From: Betaproteobacteria bacterium RIFCSPLOWO2_02_FULL_62_17
GTDB taxonomy: Bacteria; Pseudomonadota; Gammaproteobacteria; Burkholderiales; SG8-39
Direction: 5' to 3'
Length of the DNA stretch: 18,323 bases
Assembly: GCA_001770355.1 (NCBI GenBank)
Contig: MEQV01000081.1
Coordinates: 11,601 to 29,923 of the forward strand
The position numbers were made by a program, and so were the translations under genes. Shown here one piece after another: positions 13,593 through 18,323 of this stretch. How positions within the stretch are numbered: the first letter of the stretch is position 1; each line of letters opens with the position of its first letter. The notes beneath the pieces were generated by a model. It had not been told where the DNA came from and searched no databases. It worked only from the letters and a program-made list of their open reading frames with translations.

Positions 13593-13694
13593 TTAGGCGG
13601 TGGGCCCCATGATGGTGTGGCAGAACTCCAAAACCCGGATGCCGGCAAGCGGAAGCATTTCCTTGCCTGCTTCAACCGGTTCAATCGCGCTCAC
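13593..13694 (-). pseudogene. N-terminal stub of a CaiB/BaiF (family III) CoA-transferase gene
   Basis: On the minus strand AAGGAG is followed at a 6-nt spacing by GTG 13694. The 33-codon frame begins VSAIEPVEAGKEM and then reads LPLAGIRVLEFCHTIMGPTA, the standard N-terminus of family III CoA-transferases ('L.GIRVLE.....GP..G..LADLGA'), and stops with TAA where the 'G..LADLGA' part should follow. A full enzyme has about 380-400 residues. The intact ribosome binding site shows that a real gene once started here and was later cut. It faces the crotonase gene. The rest of the gap up to 13785 shows nothing recognisable. Confidence 0.75.
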
Positions 13695-13785
13695 CTGCGT
13701 CTCCTTGTCTTCTTGAGGTTAAGCACTTCAGGGTGCGGCGAGCGCTTCAGTGAGGCGCGGGGCACAGGCGAAACCCTCACCGGGT

Positions 13786-15192
13786 TCATGCAAGCTCCAC
13801 CGTTTCCAGATAATCCGGTACGCGGCAATTCCATCCCAGCGCTTCCTCGATGTCGCGGCGCAGCGCATCCGCGGCCGCGGGCTCACCGTGGGTGATGAAG
13901 GTCTCGCGCGGCGCCCGCTCGAATCCGCGCAACCACGTAAGGAGTTCACCGGCGTCGGCATGCGCCGACAGATTCTCGATTGTTTCCACCTGTGCGCGCA
14001 CCGGCACATACTCGCCATGGATCTTCACCGCGCTTGCGCCCGCGGCAATGGAGGCGCCGCGCGTGCCACCCGCCTGGAAGCCGGCGAGCAGGATGGTGTT
14101 GCGCGGATCGGGCGCAAACGATTTCAAGTGATGCACCACGCGCCCGCCGGTGGCCATGCCGCTGCCGGCGATGATGACCATGGGACCGCCCCTCGCGTTC
14201 AGGCGGCGCGACTCGTCCGGCGAATCGACGAATACCGCCGTGCGTTTCATCGCCTGGATTTGCTCCGCGGTCAGCCGGTGCTCGGCGCCGTGGCGCGCGC
14301 AATACTTCACATAGGCCTCGGTCGCCTCGGCCGCCATCGGGCTGTTCAGATAAACCGGCAAGTCCTTGGGAATCTCGCCGCGATCCTTCAGCAGATGGAT
14401 GAAATGCAGCAGCGTCTGAGTGCGCCCGACCGCGAACGCGGGTATCAGCACCACGCCGCCGCGCGCAACGGTGGCGCGAATGACGGCAGCAAGCTTTGCC
14501 GTCGGATCGGCGCTGTCGTGGCGGCGATTGCCGTAGGTCGATTCGACCACCAGATAATCGGCCTTGCGCACCCTGGCCGGCGGCGCCATTACCGCATCCT
14601 CCATCCGGCCGAGGTCGCCGGAGAAAACGATGCGCGCATCGCCCTGTTCGAGACTCGCGATTGAAGCGCCCAGGATATGCCCCGCCGGGAACAGGTTAAG
14701 CATGAGTCCCTGTATATCCTGGGGCACGCCGAATTCCAGCGGATGCAGCAGCGCCAGCGCGCGCTTGGCATCCCGTTCCGTATACAGCGGCTTGGCCGGC
14801 TTGTGGCGGGAGAACCCGCGCCGGTTGGCATACTCGGCTTCCTCCTCCTGCAGCCTGCCGGCATCGGGCAGCAGGACTCGGCACAGATCGCGGGTGCCCT
14901 CGCTGCAATAGACTTTGCCGGCGTAACCATTGCGCGCCAACAAAGGCAGGTAGCCGCTGTGGTCGATATGGGCATGCGTCAGCACCACGGCGGAAATCGC
15001 CGCGGGTTGCAGCGGCAATGGCGCCCAGTTGCGCAGGCGCAGCTGCTTGTAGCCCTGGAACAGACCGCAATCAACGAGAAGTTGGATTCCTCCCGCACGC
15101 AACAGATACCTGGAACCGGTGACCGTGCCGGTGGCGCCCAGAAACTGCAGACTGCGGCGCTGCTTCGCGCCCCGGGAACCCCCCTCGCTCAT
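13786..15192 (-). CDS. MBL-fold beta-CASP protein (Ysh1/CPSF73-like exonuclease)
   Basis: A 468-residue metallo-beta-lactamase protein of the beta-CASP group, which act as RNA (or DNA) nucleases. The start LQFLGATGTVTGSRYLL is typical, followed by an LVDCGLFQG strand (39-47), the zinc motif THAHIDHSG (72-80, HxHxDH), AGHILGAS, and FSGDLGR with the bridging Asp. The inserted beta-CASP domain contains PAFAVGRTQTLLH and NSPMA; C-terminal motifs are ENLSAHADAGELL and THGEP, with conserved histidines. No signal peptide. ATG 15192 overlaps the hemN stop (ATGA), so translation is probably coupled to hemN; the frame extends further upstream, but those codons lie inside hemN. Pairing with hemN has no obvious functional reason. 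Confidence 0.9.
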   Translation of the reverse strand: MSEGGSRGAKQRRSLQFLGATGTVTGSRYLLRAGGIQLLVDCGLFQGYKQLRLRNWAPLPLQPAAISAVVLTHAHIDHSGYLPLLARNGYAGKVYCSEGTRDLCRVLLPDAGRLQEEEAEYANRRGFSRHKPAKPLYTERDAKRALALLHPLEFGVPQDIQGLMLNLFPAGHILGASIASLEQGDARIVFSGDLGRMEDAVMAPPARVRKADYLVVESTYGNRRHDSADPTAKLAAVIRATVARGGVVLIPAFAVGRTQTLLHFIHLLKDRGEIPKDLPVYLNSPMAAEATEAYVKYCARHGAEHRLTAEQIQAMKRTAVFVDSPDESRRLNARGGPMVIIAGSGMATGGRVVHHLKSFAPDPRNTILLAGFQAGGTRGASIAAGASAVKIHGEYVPVRAQVETIENLSAHADAGELLTWLRGFERAPRETFITHGEPAAADALRRDIEEALGWNCRVPDYLETVELA

Positions 15193-16580
15193 AGCACGCG
15201 CGAATATTGCGCGCGCGCAGTGCCCTGGTTGAGATAGCGGTCGAACACCATGCAGATCGCGCGCACCAGCAGCCGGCCCGACGGGGTCACGGTAATCCAC
15301 TCGTCGTCGATATCGACCAGGCCATCGTCCCTCAGCTGGTCCAGCTGGCGCATCTCTGGCGCAAAGTAGCTGTCGAAGTCGATCAGGTGCGCGATGGAAA
15401 TGGACTCCTTGGAAACGCGGAAGTGGCAGGCGAGCGACTGTATTACCGCACTGCGCGCAAGGTCATCCGCGACCAGTTCTATGCCGCGCAACACCGGCAG
15501 CACGCCGTCATCCAGGCGGGCCGTGTAATCCTCGAATTCCTTGCAGTTCTGGCTGTAGGTGGGGCCGACGTTGCTGATCGCGGAAACGCCGATTGCGATG
15601 GTGTCCGCATCGCCGGCACTGGAATAGCCCTGGAAATTCCGCGTCAGGCGCCCCTGGCGCTGGGCAAGCGCCAGATCGTCATCGGGCTTGGCGAAATGAT
15701 CCATGCCGATGTAGACGTAGCCCGCGGCGCTGAATCTTGCGATCGCCTGAGTCATCAGATGGAGCTTCACCTCCGATGTCGGCAGATCGGCCGCCGCGAT
15801 GCGGCGCTGCGGCATGAATACCGTCGGCAGGTGCGCATAGGAATACAGCGCGATGCGGTCCGGGGCGGCGCTGCACACCAGATCAAGGGTGCGCGCGAAC
15901 CCTTCCGGGGTCTGGCGCGGCAAACCGTAAATCAGATCGTAATTGATGGAGCGGAAGCCATGGCGCCGCGCCGCGAGCGTGACGGCAGTGGTCTGATCGG
16001 CGGTCTGGATGCGGTTGACCGCGCGCTGCACCACCGGATCGAAATCCTGCACGCCCAGGCTCATGCGGTTGAAGCCCAGTTCCGCAAGCAGCGCGACGCG
16101 TTCCTCGCCCACACCGCGCGGGTCGATCTCAATGGCATACTCGCCCGAGGGATTCAGTTTGAAGTTCGAGCCGATCATGCGCATCAGCTCGCGCAACTCA
16201 TTGTCGGCAAGGAAGGTCGGCGTGCCGCCGCCCAAATGCACCTGGCTGACGGCGCGGTCCTCGCCCAGTTCGGCGCAAACAAGCCCGACCTCCTTGGCGA
16301 GGTAATCAAGATAGGGCGCGGAGCGGCCGTGGTCGCGCGTGACGATCTTGTTGCATGCGCAGTAGTAGCAGACGGTGCCGCAGAAAGGAAGGTGTACGTA
16401 TAATGAGAGCGGTCGGGTGATCCCGCGGATATTTCGATTGCGCAGCCAGTGACGGTAGACATCCGCGTCGAAGGCCTCGACGAAGCGATCGGCAGTGGGA
16501 TAGGAGGTATAGCGTGGCCCATTACCGCCGTATTTGCGGATCAGGTTTGCGTCTATGACGAGATTGGTAAACATATCCAT
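15189..16580 (-). CDS. hemN: Oxygen-independent coproporphyrinogen III oxidase
   Basis: A 463-residue radical SAM enzyme that decarboxylates two propionates of coproporphyrinogen III to give protoporphyrinogen IX without oxygen, in the cytosol. The N-terminus (LIRKYGGNGPRYTSYPTADRF) is specific for true HemN, as is YVHLPFCGTVCYYCACNKIVT with cluster cysteines C67, C71 and C74 and the extra C76. VHLGGGTPTFL and EIDPRG follow, then NFQGYSS, a HemN-specific block. This distinguishes it from the HemW-type relatives. ATG 16580 gives the normal length; ATG 16574 is an alternative, and no strong Shine-Dalgarno helps decide. An FNR-like box 62-75 bp upstream suggests anaerobic induction. Downstream, the beta-CASP gene overlaps by 4 nt. 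Confidence 0.95.
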   Translation of the reverse strand: MDMFTNLVIDANLIRKYGGNGPRYTSYPTADRFVEAFDADVYRHWLRNRNIRGITRPLSLYVHLPFCGTVCYYCACNKIVTRDHGRSAPYLDYLAKEVGLVCAELGEDRAVSQVHLGGGTPTFLADNELRELMRMIGSNFKLNPSGEYAIEIDPRGVGEERVALLAELGFNRMSLGVQDFDPVVQRAVNRIQTADQTTAVTLAARRHGFRSINYDLIYGLPRQTPEGFARTLDLVCSAAPDRIALYSYAHLPTVFMPQRRIAAADLPTSEVKLHLMTQAIARFSAAGYVYIGMDHFAKPDDDLALAQRQGRLTRNFQGYSSAGDADTIAIGVSAISNVGPTYSQNCKEFEDYTARLDDGVLPVLRGIELVADDLARSAVIQSLACHFRVSKESISIAHLIDFDSYFAPEMRQLDQLRDDGLVDIDDEWITVTPSGRLLVRAICMVFDRYLNQGTARAQYSRVL

Positions 16581-16641
16581 GCCCAAGCCCAGATGCGTGC
16601 AATGACGGGGCATACTGTGCACAGGTTCCCGATGGCCGGAA

Positions 16642-16655
16642 TTGATCTGGGTCAA
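16642..16655. promoter_or_regulatory. FNR/ANR-like binding site upstream of hemN
   Basis: The palindrome TTGATCTGGGTCAA matches the FNR consensus TTGAT-N4-ATCAA at 9 of 10 positions. Its centre is 68 nt upstream of the hemN ATG; with a class II layout (centre at -41.5), transcription would start near 16607, and a CAGTAT box on the minus strand (16617-16612) is in about the right place for a -10. The divergent kinase gene starts 37 bp on the other side, so it may respond to the same regulator. Confidence 0.65.
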
Positions 16656-16692
16656 GCGGCAATCACGGGACCCGGCGCGGCGGCGGTGCTTC

Positions 16693-17991
16693 ATGCCGCC
16701 ATTTGAGGAATCGCAATCCAGCCCGCAGCAGTATCGCAGCCTGCTGCTCATATTCCTCGGCCCGGTGCTGGTGCTGGCGGCCACCACCCTGCTGCTCGCC
16801 GCGCTGGCCGAGGGGTTTGGCTGGTATCCGAAGGAGATGCTGGTTACCATCCTGGTCGCCGGCGTCGCGGTCCTGGCGACGGCGGCGGTATTTATCCATT
16901 ACGAAATCATCGCCCGGCGCGCCCTGCGCCGCGCCGAGGTGCAGGTAAGCACAGTCCTGGAATCGGCGATGGACGCGGTCATTACCGTGGATGAGGAGCA
17001 ACGCGTGCTGCTGTTCAATCAGGCGGCGGAAAAAATCTTTCAGCGGCCGCGAGCGCAGGTGCTGGGCCAGTCGCTGGAAATGCTGCTGCCGGCACGATTG
17101 CGCCAGGTGCATCGCGCGCACGTCGGGCATTTCGGCGCGACCGGCGCAACGTCGCGCCGCATGGGCGAGCAGTCGGTGCTGGTCGGGCTGCGCGCCGATG
17201 GCGAGGAGTTTCCGGTTGAAGCCTCGATCTCCAAATCCGGCGAACCCGGAAATCAGGTCTTCACCGCCATCCTCAGGGATGTCACCCAGAGGGTGCGCAC
17301 CGAGCAGGCGCTGCGCCACTCGCGCGAAGAGTTGCGCGAGATGGCCTCGGTGTCGCAAAAGGTGCGCGAGCAGGAGAAAAGCCGGGTCGCCCGCGAACTG
17401 CACGACGAACTGGGCGGCGCGCTTACCGCGCTCAAAATGGACGCCGCCTGGCTGCACGAACGCCTTCCGCAGGGCGTGGCCGACCTGGAGGAAAAACTGA
17501 CGTCGATGCAGCGGCTGCTGGACCAGACCGTCGCGGCAACCCGGCGGATATCCGCGGACCTGCGCCCGATGATGCTCGATGACCTGGGCCTCGCTCCGGC
17601 GGTCGACTGGCTGGTGCACGATTTCCGGCGCCGCAGCGGCATTGCCTGCGAACTGGCGATCGGTTCGCCGGATCTGCAGGCCCACGGCGCGCATGCCACC
17701 GCGATTTTCCGCATCCTGCAGGAATCCCTGACCAATGTCGCGCGTCACGCCGCGGCGACGCAGGTGGAGATCACGCTCGAGATTGAGGGGCAGGCGCTCA
17801 TCCTCACGGTGCGCGACAACGGCCGGGGGTTTTCGACGGGTGAATCCCGGGCCAGCGGCTCATTCGGACTGATCGGCATGCGCGAACGCGTCTACCTGCT
17901 CAACGGCGAAGTCAGTGTCCAGAGTGAAACCGGCAAGGGCACGGTGGTCGAAGTGCGCATCCCTGTTGATCAGGCGGAGAACGGCGCATGA
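16693..17991 (+). CDS. PAS-containing NarX/UhpB-type sensor histidine kinase
   Basis: A 432-residue membrane-bound kinase. Two hydrophobic segments (about 15-40 and 49-70, separated by a short EGFGWYPKE loop) anchor it with little periplasmic domain. A PAS domain follows (about 83-200: VLESAMDAVITVDEEQRVLLFNQAAEKIF at 88-116, ending in TAILRDVTQR), so sensing is probably cytosolic. A short coiled coil leads to the HisKA_3 dimerisation domain RVARELHDELGGALTALKMD (231-250; phosphoacceptor H237). The ATPase domain has ILQESLTNVARHA (N-box, N348), VRDNGRGF (D375) and FGLIGMRERV. The ATG at 16693 has no strong Shine-Dalgarno. The stop overlaps the next start (ATGA), giving a cognate kinase-regulator pair. 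The stimulus is unknown; no haem- or flavin-binding signature is evident in the PAS domain. Confidence 0.93.
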   Translation: MPPFEESQSSPQQYRSLLLIFLGPVLVLAATTLLLAALAEGFGWYPKEMLVTILVAGVAVLATAAVFIHYEIIARRALRRAEVQVSTVLESAMDAVITVDEEQRVLLFNQAAEKIFQRPRAQVLGQSLEMLLPARLRQVHRAHVGHFGATGATSRRMGEQSVLVGLRADGEEFPVEASISKSGEPGNQVFTAILRDVTQRVRTEQALRHSREELREMASVSQKVREQEKSRVARELHDELGGALTALKMDAAWLHERLPQGVADLEEKLTSMQRLLDQTVAATRRISADLRPMMLDDLGLAPAVDWLVHDFRRRSGIACELAIGSPDLQAHGAHATAIFRILQESLTNVARHAAATQVEITLEIEGQALILTVRDNGRGFSTGESRASGSFGLIGMRERVYLLNGEVSVQSETGKGTVVEVRIPVDQAENGA

Positions 17992-18323
17992 TACGCATTG
18001 TCATCGCCGATGATCACACCATCGTGCGCGAGGGGCTCAAGCAACTGCTCTCGGCGAGCAAGGATTTCACCATTGTCGGCGAGGCCTGCAATGGCCATGA
18101 GGTCATTGCCCGGACCAGGGAACTGGAGTTCGACGTGCTGCTGCTGGACATGTCCATGCCCGGACGCAGCGGCATCGAACTCATCCGCCAGATAAAGAGC
18201 GAAAAGCCCAGGCTGCGGATCCTGGTGCTGAGCATGCACGAGGAAGAACAATATGCGGTGCGTGCCATCCGCGCGGGCGCCTCGGGTTACCTTACCAAAG
18301 AAACCGCCTCGGCCCAGTTGCTT
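17988..18323 (+). CDS. NarL/FixJ-family response regulator, N-terminal part
   Basis: The first 112 residues are visible; the gene runs off the window. This is a complete or nearly complete receiver domain: acidic pair D8/D9 in IVIADDH, phosphoacceptor D54 in LLLDMSMPG, switch residue S82 (VLSMH) and K104 in YLTKE. The sequence pattern (IADDH..VREGLKQLL, RAGASGYLTKE) is that of NarL-type regulators, so a LuxR-type HTH is expected past the window edge but is not seen. It overlaps the kinase gene by 4 nt (ATGA), and its partner is most likely that kinase. Confidence 0.92.
   Translation, partial: MIRIVIADDHTIVREGLKQLLSASKDFTIVGEACNGHEVIARTRELEFDVLLLDMSMPGRSGIELIRQIKSEKPRLRILVLSMHEEEQYAVRAIRAGASGYLTKETASAQLL

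Noticed and set aside
15207..16403. 398-codon open frame on the plus strand opposite hemN
   Set aside because: hemN motifs are unambiguous; the opposite frame is a shadow.
16663..17748. 361-codon open frame on the minus strand opposite the kinase
   Set aside because: Gln/Arg/His-rich shadow of a clear histidine kinase.

Overview
The window is GC-rich and gene-dense, and looks like a betaproteobacterial (Burkholderiales/Rhodocyclales-type) chromosome. The main clues are an orphan Bug-type periplasmic solute-binding protein with a second one decayed, yggX, dsbB, an FNR/ANR-like box in front of hemN, and several CoA-thioester catabolism genes. Genus cannot be told from the sequence alone. No rRNA, tRNA, CRISPR array, transposase or integrase was seen.

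Region 1 (1-4441) is the most interesting. The end of yggX (iron trafficking) is followed by a DUF971 protein, a radical SAM enzyme that ends in a Cys-Cys-Ala-Glu-Pro tail, and an ATP-grasp ligase. These four genes are almost gapless and probably form one operon, closed by a strong bidirectional terminator at 3378-3403. The radical SAM gene appears to be the cysteine form of a family whose other members carry selenocysteine in that tail (CUAEP/CCAEP-tail). With the ATP-grasp enzyme it makes an uncharacterised two-enzyme cassette. On the opposite strand beyond the terminator is a 48-codon gene (MCYEYE...) with a strong ribosome binding site. Next comes a decayed partial second copy of the ATP-grasp gene, fused in frame to a SAM-dependent methyltransferase. 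The copy carries two frame changes that cancel each other.

Region 2 (4442-5816) holds two small intact genes, a GYD-domain protein and a secreted 83-aa protein, between two gene remnants: the N-terminus of a 3-hydroxyisobutyrate-dehydrogenase-like gene and the C-terminus of a Bug-type binding protein.

Region 3 (5817-9738) has a CocE/NonD-type hydrolase overlapping dsbB on the minus strand, a divergent carboxymuconolactone-decarboxylase-family protein, and an intact orphan Bug binding protein.

Region 4 (9942-13694) starts with a truncated FAD flavoprotein. It continues with an antitoxin-like gene that seems to be transcribed leaderless, whose probable nucleotidyltransferase toxin survives only as a short N-terminal stub. 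An intact acyl-CoA synthetase and enoyl-CoA hydratase/isomerase pair overlaps by ATGA. A convergent CaiB/BaiF CoA-transferase stub closes the region. In all, the window holds at least five amputated genes plus the ATP-grasp fragment, with no mobile element beside them, which suggests deletion-driven turnover of catabolic genes.

Region 5 (13786-18323) holds hemN and a beta-CASP metallo-beta-lactamase protein, coupled by ATGA on the minus strand. They diverge from a NarX/UhpB-type PAS histidine kinase and a NarL-type response regulator that runs off the window. An FNR-like palindrome lies in the shared promoter region, consistent with low-oxygen induction of hemN.
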